64,000 nucleotides of DNA, from contig JACQZZ010000030.1 in NCBI GenBank assembly GCA_016213625.1, forward strand, positions 1-64,000. Reading direction: 5' to 3'. This document shows, piece by piece, positions 51,896 to 60,224 of this stretch (within the stretch, counting starts at the first letter, position 1; each line of letters begins with the position of its first letter). Source of the stretch: Actinomycetota bacterium. GTDB taxonomy: Bacteria; Actinomycetota; Acidimicrobiia; Acidimicrobiales; Ilumatobacteraceae. The position numbers and the translations under genes were made by a program. The notes under the pieces are model-generated. The model made no database searches. It saw only the letters and a program-made list of their open reading frames with translations, and was not told the origin of the DNA.

Positions 51896-53119
51896 TCAGA
51901 AGACGTGACCCTTGGGGATGACGACGATGCCCCGGTCACTGATGGTGAACCGCTCGGCGTCGGCGGCGCGATCGAAGCCGATGCGCGCGCCGGGCGGCAC
52001 CACGACGTTCTTGTCGATGATGCACCGGTTGATGCGTGCGCCGGGGCTGATGGACGACCCAGGGAACACGATGCTGTCGGTGACGTGCGCGTCGTGATGC
52101 ACCACCACGTCGGGCGACAGGATGGACCGCTCGACATGGCCGCCCGAGATGATGGACCCGGCGCACAACAGACTGCCGTCGACGAACGACGGCTCGCCAC
52201 CCGCACCGCGTGAGATCTTGGCCGGCGGCTGCGATTCGTGACTGGTGTAGACCGGCCAACGGCTGTTGTAGAGGTTGAACACCGGCACGGGGGCGATGAG
52301 GTCCATGTTGGCGTCGTAGTAGGAGTCGATGGTGCCGACGTCGCGCCAGTAGCCCTTCTCGCGTTCGTCCTGACCCGGGACGATGTTCTTGGAGAAGTCG
52401 TACACGTGGGCGACGCCGGCAGCGGTGAGCGCGGGGATGATGTGCCCGCCGATGTCGGTGTACTGATCGTCCTCACCGGTGGGTGAGACGATGTCGATGA
52501 GGGTGGACGTGTTGAACACGTAGTTGCCCATGCTGGCGAGGCACCGCGTGTCGTCGCCCGGCATCGTGGGCGGGTTGGGCGACTTCTCGTGGAACGCCTT
52601 GATCTTTCCGGCGGCATCGGACTCGATGACCCCGAACGACTTCGCCTCCTCGTAGCCGACAGGGATGGCCGCCACGGTGACACCGGCGCCGCTCTCCATG
52701 TGCTGGGCCACGAGCTGCCGAGGATCCATGCGGTAGATGTGGTCGGCGCCGAACACGCACACCACATCGGGGTCCTCGTCGGTGATGAGGTTGATGTTCT
52801 GGTAGATCGCGTCGGCCGAACCGGCGAACCAGTGTGGGCCACGACGCATCTGCGCGGGCACCGGGGTGACGTAGCTGCCGAGAAGCGTGCTGAAGCGCCA
52901 CGTCTGGCTGATGTGTCGGTCGAGGCTGTGGCTCTTGTACTGGGTGAGCACCACGATCTTCAGGTAGCGGGCATTGGCGAAGTTCGACAGTGCGAAGTCG
53001 ATGATGCGGTACCCGCCGCCGAACGGTACGGCGGGCTTGGCCCGGTCTTCGGTGAGGGGCAGCATCCGCTTGCCCTCACCACCCGCGAGCACGATGACGA
53101 GCACCTTTGGTTCGGCCAT
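51896..53119 (-). CDS. glgC: Glucose-1-phosphate adenylyltransferase
   Basis: The 407-residue enzyme makes ADP-glucose, the first committed step of glycogen. It shows LAGGEGKRMLPLTEDRAKPAVPFGG (regulatory and ATP sites), the GADHIYRMD block with the catalytic Asp, and a C-terminal left-handed helix repeat (SPDVVVHHDAHVTDSIV). Start at ATG 53119 is supported by TACATT 7 nt upstream. It is divergent from glgA over 104 bp, so the pair is likely coregulated. Confidence 0.96.
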   Translation of the reverse strand: MAEPKVLVIVLAGGEGKRMLPLTEDRAKPAVPFGGGYRIIDFALSNFANARYLKIVVLTQYKSHSLDRHISQTWRFSTLLGSYVTPVPAQMRRGPHWFAGSADAIYQNINLITDEDPDVVCVFGADHIYRMDPRQLVAQHMESGAGVTVAAIPVGYEEAKSFGVIESDAAGKIKAFHEKSPNPPTMPGDDTRCLASMGNYVFNTSTLIDIVSPTGEDDQYTDIGGHIIPALTAAGVAHVYDFSKNIVPGQDEREKGYWRDVGTIDSYYDANMDLIAPVPVFNLYNSRWPVYTSHESQPPAKISRGAGGEPSFVDGSLLCAGSIISGGHVERSILSPDVVVHHDAHVTDSIVFPGSSISPGARINRCIIDKNVVVPPGARIGFDRAADAERFTISDRGIVVIPKGHVF

Positions 53120-53125
53120 GAGGGG

Positions 53126-53131
53126 AATGTA
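53126..53131 (-). promoter_or_regulatory. Leaderless -10 element for glgC
   Basis: TACATT on the minus strand ends exactly 7 nt before the ATG at 53119. It is the best match to a -10 consensus among the leaderless starts here. Confidence 0.55.
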
Positions 53132-53223
53132 CATCGTGGTCACCCCCCATGGCATGGGTTACCGTCGCGGCGTGCAACGGACGCGACTCTCCACCGACGC
53201 GAGCGCCTGCATGTCGGCCTGAC

Positions 53224-54684
53224 ATGAGGGTGCTGTTCGTCTCCTCCGAGTGCTATCCGTTGGCCAAGACGGGTGGCCTGGCCGACGTCGCGGGTGCGTT
53301 GCCGTTGGCGCTCGCCCCGCTCGGCGTGGACGCACGCGTGCTGATGCCCGGCTACCCGGGCGTGCGCGACCAGTTGATCGGTACGACGAAGGTCGCCTCC
53401 CTTCCCGGCCTGTTCGGCGGCGACGCCACCCTCGTGGCCGGCACCACCGTCGCCGGGCTCCAGGTCCTGCTGATCGAGGCACCGCACCTGTTCACCCGAT
53501 CGACCGGCGGGCTGTACCTGGGCCCCGACGGCACGGACTGGCCGGACAACCACCTTCGGTTCGGTGCGCTCTCGTGGGTGGGCGCGGCCATCGCCATGGG
53601 CCGCGTCGGCACCTGGGCCCCCGATCTCGTGCACCTGCACGACTGGCAGGCGGGCCTCACGGCCGCGTACCTCCGCTACGACCGCGAGGCCGCTCGCGCG
53701 CCCGGCACGCTGCTCACCATCCACAACCTCGCGTTCCAGGGGTTGTTCCCGCCCGCCACCCGCGCCTCACTGTTGCTGCCGTCGCAGGCGCTCGACGTGG
53801 ACGGCATGGAGTACTGGGGCCAGTTGAGCTTCCTCAAGGCCGGCGTGCAGTGGAGCGACCGGTTGAGCACGGTCAGCCCCACGTATGCACGCGAGATCCT
53901 CACGCCGAACGAGGGCATGGGGTTCGACGGGCTGCTCCGCCTGCGGGCCCACGAACTCACCGGCATCGTCAACGGCATCGACGACTCGGTGTGGGACCCC
54001 GCCAACGACCCGCACGTGGGCACGCCCTACACGTCGCGCAAGCTCGCGGCGAAGGCGGCCAACAAGGCCGCGCTGCAGCACGAGCTCGGGCTCGAGGTGC
54101 GCGCCGAGACACCGTTGTTCTCGGTGGTCAGCCGCCTCACCACGCAGAAGGGCCTCGACCTGCTGGTGGCCGCGCTCCCGCGGCTCGTCGCCACCGGTGC
54201 ACAGCTCGTGGTGTTGGGCACCGGCGATCCCACGTTGGAGGCCGGATTCGTGGCGGCGTCGGTGGCGCACCCGGGGCAGGTGGCCACGGTCATCGGCTTC
54301 GACGAGGCGCTGTCGCACCGAATCCAGGCCGGAGCCGACGCGGTGGTGATGCCGTCGCGGTTCGAGCCGTGCGGCCTCACTCAGCTGTACGGCCTGCGCT
54401 ACGGCACGCTTCCCGTGGTCGCCCGAGTCGGGGGCCTGGCCGACACCGTCATCGATGCCAACGAGGCTGCGCTCCGCGACGGCGTCGCCACGGGCGTGCA
54501 GTTCAGCCCCGTCGAGGCCGACCCGCTGGCCGTCGCGATCGAACGAACGGTGGACCTGTTCCGCGACCGCACCGCCTGGCAGCGCACGCAGCGCCGAGCC
54601 ATGTCGCGCGACGTGGGATGGGATGTCGCGGCCGGTCGGTACCTGTCGCTCTACCAGGAGATCCTGGCGCACCGCAGCCGGTAG
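53224..54684 (+). CDS. glgA: Glycogen synthase, ADP-glucose type (GT5)
   Basis: The 486-residue enzyme extends alpha-1,4-glucan from ADP-glucose. It has the N-terminal KTGGLADVAGALP (ADP-glucose contact), HLHDWQAGL, VNGIDDSVWDP, and the C-terminal SRFEPCGLTQLYGLRYGTLPVVARVGGLADTV (in part) with the catalytic Glu. Length fits GT5 synthases. The ATG at 53224 aligns with known starts. Together with glgC it forms the core of classical glycogen synthesis; no branching enzyme is in the window. Confidence 0.95.
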   Translation: MRVLFVSSECYPLAKTGGLADVAGALPLALAPLGVDARVLMPGYPGVRDQLIGTTKVASLPGLFGGDATLVAGTTVAGLQVLLIEAPHLFTRSTGGLYLGPDGTDWPDNHLRFGALSWVGAAIAMGRVGTWAPDLVHLHDWQAGLTAAYLRYDREAARAPGTLLTIHNLAFQGLFPPATRASLLLPSQALDVDGMEYWGQLSFLKAGVQWSDRLSTVSPTYAREILTPNEGMGFDGLLRLRAHELTGIVNGIDDSVWDPANDPHVGTPYTSRKLAAKAANKAALQHELGLEVRAETPLFSVVSRLTTQKGLDLLVAALPRLVATGAQLVVLGTGDPTLEAGFVAASVAHPGQVATVIGFDEALSHRIQAGADAVVMPSRFEPCGLTQLYGLRYGTLPVVARVGGLADTVIDANEAALRDGVATGVQFSPVEADPLAVAIERTVDLFRDRTAWQRTQRRAMSRDVGWDVAAGRYLSLYQEILAHRSR

Positions 54685-54695
54685 CGTCGCTGCTC

Positions 54696-55148
54696 ATGGC
54701 GTACTGGTTGATGAAGTCCGAGCCCGACGTGTTCGGCTACGACGATCTGGTGAGGGTGAAGCGCGAAGGCTGGGACGGCATTCGCAACTACCAGGCACGC
54801 AACTTCCTGCGCGAGATGCGCAAGGGCGATCAGGTCATCTTCTACCACTCGAACGCCACCCCGCCCGGCGTGGCGGGCGTGGCCAAGATCGTGAAGGAAG
54901 CCGAGCCCGACCCCACGCAGTTCGACCCGTCCACCAAGTACTACGACGAGGGTTCGAACCCGGCCGACCCGCGGTGGGACTGGGTCACTGTGGCACCGGT
55001 GAAGCGCCTGCGGTTCATCCCGCTCGACGAGTTGCGCACGATGCCCGAACTGGTCGACTGCCGCCTGCTCGCTCGTGGCAATCGACTGTCGGTGATCCCG
55101 CTCACGGACGCCGAATTCGCGGCCATCGTCGCCCGCGGCGCGCGCTGA
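54696..55148 (+). CDS. EVE-domain protein
   Basis: The 150-residue protein begins MAYWLMKSEPDVFGYDDL and has GIRNYQARNFLREMRKGDQVIFYHS, the full EVE/THYN1 pattern. EVE domains have a PUA-like fold that binds modified bases; bacterial ones may recognise 5-methylcytosine-type or other modified nucleic acid. No restriction or modification gene is next to it. A TAGCGT box lies 9 nt before the ATG. The gene follows glgA by 11 bp. Confidence 0.92.
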   Translation: MAYWLMKSEPDVFGYDDLVRVKREGWDGIRNYQARNFLREMRKGDQVIFYHSNATPPGVAGVAKIVKEAEPDPTQFDPSTKYYDEGSNPADPRWDWVTVAPVKRLRFIPLDELRTMPELVDCRLLARGNRLSVIPLTDAEFAAIVARGAR

Positions 55149-55228
55149 CACAGCACGCGCACAGTTTCGCGCCTGAGCAGACGCGCGGCGGCGGCTGTTT
55201 GGTAGGGTCGCGTCGACAACTGAATTCC

Positions 55229-55363
55229 CCCTGCGGGGTTGGGTGAAATTCCCGACCGGCGGTACAGCCCGCGAACCCCTCGCCACTCGTTCTCGAACGA
55301 ACGGCGTGGGGCCGATCCGGTGAGACTCCGGAGCCGACGGTGACAGTCCGGATGGGAGCAGGG
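55229..55363 (+). promoter_or_regulatory. FMN riboswitch (RFN element)
   Basis: The region shows the RFN core: GGTTGGGTGAAATTCCCGACC at the 5' side (given in part), GGCGGTACAGCCCGCGA, GATCCGGTGAGACTCCGGAGCCGACGGTGACAGTCCGGATGGGAG (in part). Closing stem P1 pairs CCCTGC (55229-55234) with GCAGGG (55358-55363). It lies 98 nt before ribE and should lower riboflavin gene expression when FMN is plentiful. Confidence 0.95.
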
Positions 55364-55383
55364 CCACACGTGCGATCCGGTCG

Positions 55384-55397
55384 CGCCGTCTTCGGCG
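55384..55397 (+). promoter_or_regulatory. Small stem in the riboswitch expression platform
   Basis: CGCCG-TCTT-CGGCG forms a 5-bp stem 20 nt after the aptamer. No T run follows, so control is more likely at translation or by an alternative pairing with the ribE leader. Confidence 0.4.
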
Positions 55398-55461
55398 TGC
55401 CCGTGTCGTCCGCGTCGTCGTGCACCCGTTTTCCGGCATCACGACAGACAGGACGACACGA

Positions 55462-56037
55462 ATGTTCACGGGCATCGTCGAAGAACTCGGACGGATACAG
55501 GCCTTCGAAGGCCGACGGCTGCGCATCGGCGCGACCGTCGTGTTGGAGGACGTGCGCCTCGGCGACTCCATCGCCGTCAGCGGTTGCTGCCTCACGGTGG
55601 TGGCCATGGGCGACGACTGGTGGGAGGCCGACATCAGCCCGGAGACACTGGACCGCACCAGCCTGCGCGGTGTCGAGCCGGGAGCGATCGTCAACCTCGA
55701 ACGGTCGGTGAAGCTGCAGGACCGTCTGGGAGGACACCTCGTGCAGGGCCACGTGGATGCCGTGGGCGAAGTGGTCGAGCCGGTGCCGGACCTGCGGGTG
55801 CGGGTGCCCGACCACCTGTTGCGCTACATCGTCGAGAAGGGCTCGGTGACCGTCGACGGCGTGAGCCTCACCGTCGTGAAGCCGCTGCCCGACGGCTTCA
55901 CCGTGGCCATCATCCCGCACACGTCGGCGGTCACGTCGCTCGGCGCGAAGCGTCCGGGCGATCTGGTGAACATCGAGGTCGACGTGATGGCCAAGTACGT
56001 GGAGCGCCTGCTCCAGGAAGGACGTCCGACGTCATGA
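55462..56037 (+). CDS. ribE: Riboflavin synthase, alpha subunit
   Basis: The 191-residue enzyme dismutates lumazine to riboflavin. It has the duplicated lumazine-binding domains: [10 protein letters not shown] and [12 protein letters not shown]-like SGCCLTV in the first, [11 protein letters not shown] and VDGVSLTVV in the second. An AGGA site lies before the ATG; an ATG 42 bp upstream lacks support. It is the first gene after the FMN riboswitch and overlaps ribB by 4 bp. Confidence 0.96.
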   Translation: MFTGIVEELGRIQAFEGRRLRIGATVVLEDVRLGDSIAVSGCCLTVVAMGDDWWEADISPETLDRTSLRGVEPGAIVNLERSVKLQDRLGGHLVQGHVDAVGEVVEPVPDLRVRVPDHLLRYIVEKGSVTVDGVSLTVVKPLPDGFTVAIIPHTSAVTSLGAKRPGDLVNIEVDVMAKYVERLLQEGRPTS

Positions 56038-56690
56038 GACATCCCTTCGACACGAATCCGTTCGATTCCATCGAGGCGGCCATCGCGACCATCGCCGCGG
56101 GCGGCATCGTCGTGGTGGCCGACGACGAGCACCGCGAGAACGAGGGCGACCTGATCATGGCGGCCGATGCCGCCACGCCCGAGACCATCGCGTTCTTCGT
56201 GCGCCACACCTCAGGCGTGATCTGCGCGGCACTCCCCGGCGATCAGTGCGACCGGTTGGCGTTGCCGCTGATGGTGCCACCCGACGAGAACGCCGACCAG
56301 TTCCGCACGGCGTTCACCGTCACCGTCGACCTCGCCGAGGGCACGAGCACCGGCATCTCCGCCGCCGACCGGGCGGCCACCCTGCGAGCGCTGGCCCACC
56401 ACGGGAGCACTCCCGAGATGTTCAACCGTCCTGGCCACATCTTCCCCTTGCGAGCTCGCCCCAACGGCGTGCTCGAGCGACCCGGACACACCGAGGCAGC
56501 CGTCGACCTGGCCCGACTGGCCGGCCGTCACCCCGCGGGTGTGCTCAGCGAGCTCGTGCTCGACGACGGCCGTATGGCCCGCCTCCCCGAACTGACCACC
56601 TTCGCCCGCGAGCACGCGCTGCCGCTCGTGAGCATCGCCGACCTCATCCACCATCGCCGCACCCTCGAGCTGGTCGGCGCACCCCTGTGA
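56034..56690 (+). CDS. ribB: 3,4-dihydroxy-2-butanone 4-phosphate synthase
   Basis: The 218-residue enzyme converts ribulose 5-phosphate to the four-carbon riboflavin precursor. [11 protein letters not shown] carries the acidic metal site, HTSGVICA and RPGHIFPL are the other family blocks. It contains only the RibB domain: the GTP cyclohydrolase II half that makes RibBA in most actinobacteria is absent. So GTP cyclohydrolase II must be encoded elsewhere. Confidence 0.94.
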   Translation: MRHPFDTNPFDSIEAAIATIAAGGIVVVADDEHRENEGDLIMAADAATPETIAFFVRHTSGVICAALPGDQCDRLALPLMVPPDENADQFRTAFTVTVDLAEGTSTGISAADRAATLRALAHHGSTPEMFNRPGHIFPLRARPNGVLERPGHTEAAVDLARLAGRHPAGVLSELVLDDGRMARLPELTTFAREHALPLVSIADLIHHRRTLELVGAPL

Positions 56691-56700
56691 CGGAGCAACC

Positions 56701-57174
56701 ATGACCACCTTTCACGCACAGATGCACGCCGCCGGGCTGCGAGTCGCGCTCGTGTGCAGTCGCTTCAACGACCTGATCGTCGGCCGCCTGGAGGCCGGCG
56801 CACGCGATGCCCTCACCCGCCACGGCGTCGCCGACGACGCGATCGACACGGTGTGGGTGCCGGGCGCGCTCGAGGTGCCGATGGCCGCCAAGGCCCTGGC
56901 CGACACCGGGCGCTACGACGCGATCGTGGGCCTCGGCGCGGTGATGCGCGGTGCCACGTACCACTTCGAGGTCGTCGCCAACCAGAGCGCGAGCGGCCTC
57001 AGCCGCGTGGCGATGGACACCGGCGTGGTCGTCACCAACGGCATCCTCACGGTGGACACGATGGACCAGGCGCTCGAGCGTGCCGGCAGCAAAGCCGGCA
57101 ACAAGGGTGCCGATGCGGCACTTGCCGCGTTGGAGACGGTGAACGTGCTCCGCGCCGCCATTCAGGCGGGATAG
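56701..57174 (+). CDS. ribH: 6,7-dimethyl-8-ribityllumazine synthase
   Basis: The 157-residue enzyme forms lumazine from the RibB and RibD/A products. Motifs: VALVCSRFND, VPGALEVPMAAK, GLGAVMRGATYHFEVVAN with the catalytic His, NGILTVDTMDQA, and AGNKGADAA. It follows ribB by 10 bp. Its last 13 bp overlap the convergent VOC gene. ribD and ribA are not in the cluster. Confidence 0.96.
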   Translation: MTTFHAQMHAAGLRVALVCSRFNDLIVGRLEAGARDALTRHGVADDAIDTVWVPGALEVPMAAKALADTGRYDAIVGLGAVMRGATYHFEVVANQSASGLSRVAMDTGVVVTNGILTVDTMDQALERAGSKAGNKGADAALAALETVNVLRAAIQAG

Positions 57175-57533
57175 GTGCGCAACTCGACGGTGTGACCGTC
57201 GGGGTCCTTCATGTAGATGCCCTGGCCCACACCACGCGCACCGAAGAGATTCATGGGCGGATGCACCTCACCGAACCGACCCGACGCGGCGAGCTCGGCG
57301 AGATCGACGTCGTCGACGACGAGCGCGAAGTGGTCGATGTTCACCCCGGTGATCGGGGCCACTTGCAGATCGATGATGGTGTGCTCGTCGACGCGCATCG
57401 ACACGAACGGCGCTTCACCCCGACGCCATTCCTCGAGCCGCACCGCGGCGAGTCCGAGTGACTCGTAGAACGCGACGGACCGCTCCATGTCGACCACTCG
57501 CAACACCAGATGATCAAGGGCAGTCACACGCAT
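57162..57533 (-). CDS. VOC-family metalloenzyme-like protein
   Basis: The 123-residue protein has one vicinal-oxygen-chelate domain: LDHLVLRVVDMERSVAFYESLGL at the start (in part) and KDPDGHTVELR at the end, with likely metal residues H8, H64-region Asp/His (NIDHFAL) and the final Glu. It could be a glyoxalase, dioxygenase or fosfomycin-resistance relative; the substrate is unknown. CAGAAT lies 7 nt before the ATG, a leaderless signal. It is divergent from the CRP/FNR regulator. Confidence 0.85.
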   Translation of the reverse strand: MRVTALDHLVLRVVDMERSVAFYESLGLAAVRLEEWRRGEAPFVSMRVDEHTIIDLQVAPITGVNIDHFALVVDDVDLAELAASGRFGEVHPPMNLFGARGVGQGIYMKDPDGHTVELRTYPA

Positions 57534-57574
57534 CCCACGATTCTGGCGCATCCGGCGATCGACGTGGCGCGGAC

Positions 57575-57580
57575 TAACCT
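57575..57580 (+). promoter_or_regulatory. Leaderless -10 element upstream of the CRP/FNR gene
   Basis: TAACCT ends 8 nt before an ATG at 57588 that opens a 9-codon frame, not before the regulator's own GTG. Transcription should therefore begin at the short frame. Confidence 0.5.
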
Positions 57581-57587
57581 GAACCGC

Positions 57588-57617
57588 ATGCAACGCGACA
57601 GGATCACCGCTCCGTGA
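57588..57617 (+). CDS. Leaderless 9-codon upstream reading frame coupled to the CRP/FNR gene
   Basis: The frame reads MQRDRITAP and stops at TGA 57615-57617. That TGA overlaps the regulator's GTG (57614) as GTGA, so ribosomes ending here could restart on the regulator. A leaderless -10 box precedes the ATG. It may be a control peptide or only a means of loading ribosomes. No protein evidence is available. Confidence 0.45.
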   Translation: MQRDRITAP

Positions 57618-58255
57618 GCAAGTTCGCGCTGCTCGACGGGCTGCCCGACGCCGACACCCGCGCGGTACTCGCTGCCTCCCGACGTCGCAAGTACCGACGC
57701 AACGAACCCATCTGCCGCGAGGGCGAGCCGGGCGACACGTTGCACCTGATCGACAAGGGACACGTCGCCATCCGTGCGGCCACCCCGCAGGGCGACACCG
57801 CCACCATGCGCGTGCTCGGACCCGGTCACTGGTTCGGTGAGATCGCCGTGCTCGAGGGCAGCCCGCGTGCTGCCACCGTGGTGGCGCTCGACGCCACCGA
57901 GACGCTCAGCCTGCACCGCGACGTCATCGAGCAGCTCCGCGGTCAGCACCTCTCGATCGACCGCATGCTGATGGCGGCAGCGCTGGTGGAGGTGCGCCGC
58001 CTCACGCGGGCGCTCACCGATGCGCTGTACACGCCAGTGCCCAAACGTCTCGTGGCCAGCCTGGCCGATCTGCTGGCCGTGTTCGACGACGGTGTCATCC
58101 CGCTCACCCAGGACGACCTGGCCGGTCTGTGCGGTACCACCCGTCAGACCGCGAACGAAGTGCTGCAGACCCTCGTGGCCAACGGCACCATCGCGCTCTC
58201 CCGTGGCCGCATCACCGTGCTCGACGCGTCGAAGCTCACCCGGTCCGCACGCTGA
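57614..58255 (+). CDS. CRP/FNR-family transcription regulator
   Basis: The 213-residue protein has a cyclic-nucleotide-binding domain (about 1-120, with REGEPGDTLHLIDKGHVAI and WFGEIAVLEGSPRAATVVA; R-x-x-T/S pattern suits cAMP binding) and a C-terminal winged HTH with LTQDDLAGLCGTTRQTANEVLQ. It probably activates or represses genes in response to a nucleotide or small ligand. No FNR cysteines are present. The GTG start is coupled to a short upstream frame. Confidence 0.9.
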   Translation: MSKFALLDGLPDADTRAVLAASRRRKYRRNEPICREGEPGDTLHLIDKGHVAIRAATPQGDTATMRVLGPGHWFGEIAVLEGSPRAATVVALDATETLSLHRDVIEQLRGQHLSIDRMLMAAALVEVRRLTRALTDALYTPVPKRLVASLADLLAVFDDGVIPLTQDDLAGLCGTTRQTANEVLQTLVANGTIALSRGRITVLDASKLTRSAR

Positions 58256-58294
58256 TCCGCACCACGTTCGTCCCGACGCAAGGAACCGTGGATC

Positions 58295-58300
58295 TAGTGT
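58295..58300 (+). promoter_or_regulatory. Leaderless -10 element for the 280-residue membrane-anchored protein
   Basis: TAGTGT ends 7 nt before the GTG at 58307. Confidence 0.5.
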
Positions 58301-58306
58301 GACGCC

Positions 58307-59149
58307 GTGGGGCGCAGTCGGGTTCGACGGCGAGTAATGATCGCAACGTTCGTCGTCGGCGCGTTCGCCGGCACGGCCGTGGTGGTGCGTCAGCTGTGGC
58401 TGAACGACTCAGCCCGCGTGATCGGCTCCGACGAAGCGGTGAAGCGGTTCCGCTCGCAGACCACCGTGGCCCCGATCGAGTCCACGACGTCGCTCGTGTC
58501 GCCGACGGATTCGGCGACGCCCGACCTGCCGACCGCGGCAGTGCCCGAACCCGGCGTGTACCGCTACGTCACGGACGGCAGCGAACAGATCGACGTCCTC
58601 GGTGGCGCCACCCACCCGTACCCGGCCGAGACCACGATCACGGTGTCGCCCGACGGATGTGGGGTGGTGCTGCGTTGGGACCTGCTCGTCGAGCGTCGAG
58701 AGGAGTGGCGGCTGTGCGCCGCCTCGGACGGCGTGGTGCTGCAGACGACCGGCGCGTTCTACCACGAGTTCTTCGCCCACGGTTCGCTCGAGGCCATGGT
58801 GTGCAACCAATCCGTGCTGCTCGTGCCACTCGACGGTGCCCCACGCGACCCCGTCACCCAACACTGCACACTCAACGACCGCGAGTGGCTGCCGGTGTGG
58901 GAAGTCATCGGCCCGGACACCCGCGCGGTGGACGGACAGGAGCTGTCGGTCACGCACGTGCGGATGACCGTGCAGGACGACGACGAGTACTGGGAGCACG
59001 TCGTGGCCGACTACTGGCTCGACCAGCGCGGCCTCCCCGTGTCGATGACCGCGGAGAAGGAGTCGAAGTCGTCGTCGGGCCTCGTCGGCGATGTGATCTA
59101 CCAGGAGCGCTACGTCGTCGACCTGGCGGCGCTGACGCCGCTCCGCTGA
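58307..59149 (+). CDS. Membrane-anchored hypothetical protein
   Basis: The 280-residue product has an N-terminal helix (about 11-30), a Thr/Ser/Pro linker, and an external domain from about residue 80 with four cysteines and many aromatic residues. I do not recognise a family. The GTG start is fixed by a TAGTGT leaderless box. Its stop lies in the first unit of a three-copy 17-bp repeat, and MoxR starts 110 bp later. It may be an accessory envelope protein. Confidence 0.65.
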   Translation: MGRSRVRRRVMIATFVVGAFAGTAVVVRQLWLNDSARVIGSDEAVKRFRSQTTVAPIESTTSLVSPTDSATPDLPTAAVPEPGVYRYVTDGSEQIDVLGGATHPYPAETTITVSPDGCGVVLRWDLLVERREEWRLCAASDGVVLQTTGAFYHEFFAHGSLEAMVCNQSVLLVPLDGAPRDPVTQHCTLNDREWLPVWEVIGPDTRAVDGQELSVTHVRMTVQDDDEYWEHVVADYWLDQRGLPVSMTAEKESKSSSGLVGDVIYQERYVVDLAALTPLR

Positions 59150-59192
59150 ACGACCCGGCCCGCTGAACGACCCGGTTCGCTGAACGACCCGG
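59144..59192 (+). repeat. Three tandem copies of a 17-bp repeat
   Basis: CGCTGAACGACCCGG plus two variable bases occurs at 59144, 59161 and 59178 with no mismatch in the 15-bp core. The first copy contains the stop of the preceding gene. The period is not a multiple of 3 so the repeats are not a protein repeat. They may be protein-binding sites upstream of moxR or a slippage-prone array. Confidence 0.75.
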
Positions 59193-59258
59193 ACGCGGTG
59201 ACGAGGGTCGCACCGGCCCACCTTCAGCCGAGTGCGTCCGATGCCGATAGACAGTCGT

Positions 59259-60224
59259 ATGACCGCCGTGCTCTCGACCGACCGCGCCCTCGCGCGCACC
59301 GCAGCCCACGAAGTGGCCGGACGACTGGTCGGGGCGGTGGGGTCGGTGCTGGCCGGTCGTCGCGACCAGATCGAGGTGGTGACGGCCTGCGTGCTCGCCG
59401 GCGGGCACCTGCTCATCGAGGACCTCCCCGGCGTGGGCAAGACACTGCTCGCCCAGTCGATGGCGGCCGCGGTCGGTGGGTCGTTCGCTCGGGTCCAGGG
59501 CACATCGGATCTGCTGCCGGCCGACGTGGTCGGCTCGCTCGCGCCGAACGCCGAAGGACTCGGGCTCCACTTCCGGCCGGGTCCGGTGTTCGCCAACGTG
59601 GTGCTCTTCGACGAACTGAACCGCGCCAACCCCCGCACGCAGTCCGCACTGCTCGAGGTGATGGAGGAAGGGCGGGTCACCGTCGATGGCGCGGGCCACC
59701 CCGTGCCCACACCGTTCACCGTGATCGCCACCCAGAACCCCATCGAGATGGCCGGCACCTACCCGCTCGCCGAAGGTGTGACGGACCGCTTCATGGCGGC
59801 CATCAGCCTCGGCCGCGCCGACGCCGACGAAGAGGTCGACGTGCTCACCGGTCGCCGAGGTCGAACGCAACTCGCCGAGGTCTCGCGGGTCGCCGACCTG
59901 AACGCACTGCTCGTCGCTCGCGAGTCGGTCGCCACGGTGCACCTGGCCGAGCCGGTGGCCCGGTTCGCTGTCGACATCCTGCGCGCCACCCGCACGCACC
60001 CTCGCATCCGCATCGGCGCCAGCACTCGTGCCGGCGTGTCGATGGTGGCGCTCGGCCGAGCGTTCGCGCTGATGGACGGCCGCGACCACGTCGCGCCGCA
60101 CGACATCACTCGCGCTGCCGGCTGTTCGCTGGCGCACCGTGTGGTGGTGGCAGGGCATGAACGTGGCGCCGCCGACGAGCTGGTGGCCGAGTGTCTGGCC
60201 GCGGTGCCGGCTCCCCGTCGGTGA
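59259..60224 (+). CDS. MoxR-type AAA+ ATPase
   Basis: The 321-residue AAA+ protein has Walker A LPGVGKT, Walker B VVLFDELNR, sensor 1 VIATQNPIEMAGTYPL and the C-terminal lid with arginine finger region GASTRAGVSM. MoxR proteins act with DUF58 and transglutaminase partners in chaperone or maturation jobs at the envelope. The ATG at 59259 is chosen for length; ATG 59241 and GTG 59232 are alternatives. The stop overlaps the next start by 1 bp (TGATG). Confidence 0.93.
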   Translation: MTAVLSTDRALARTAAHEVAGRLVGAVGSVLAGRRDQIEVVTACVLAGGHLLIEDLPGVGKTLLAQSMAAAVGGSFARVQGTSDLLPADVVGSLAPNAEGLGLHFRPGPVFANVVLFDELNRANPRTQSALLEVMEEGRVTVDGAGHPVPTPFTVIATQNPIEMAGTYPLAEGVTDRFMAAISLGRADADEEVDVLTGRRGRTQLAEVSRVADLNALLVARESVATVHLAEPVARFAVDILRATRTHPRIRIGASTRAGVSMVALGRAFALMDGRDHVAPHDITRAAGCSLAHRVVVAGHERGAADELVAECLAAVPAPRR

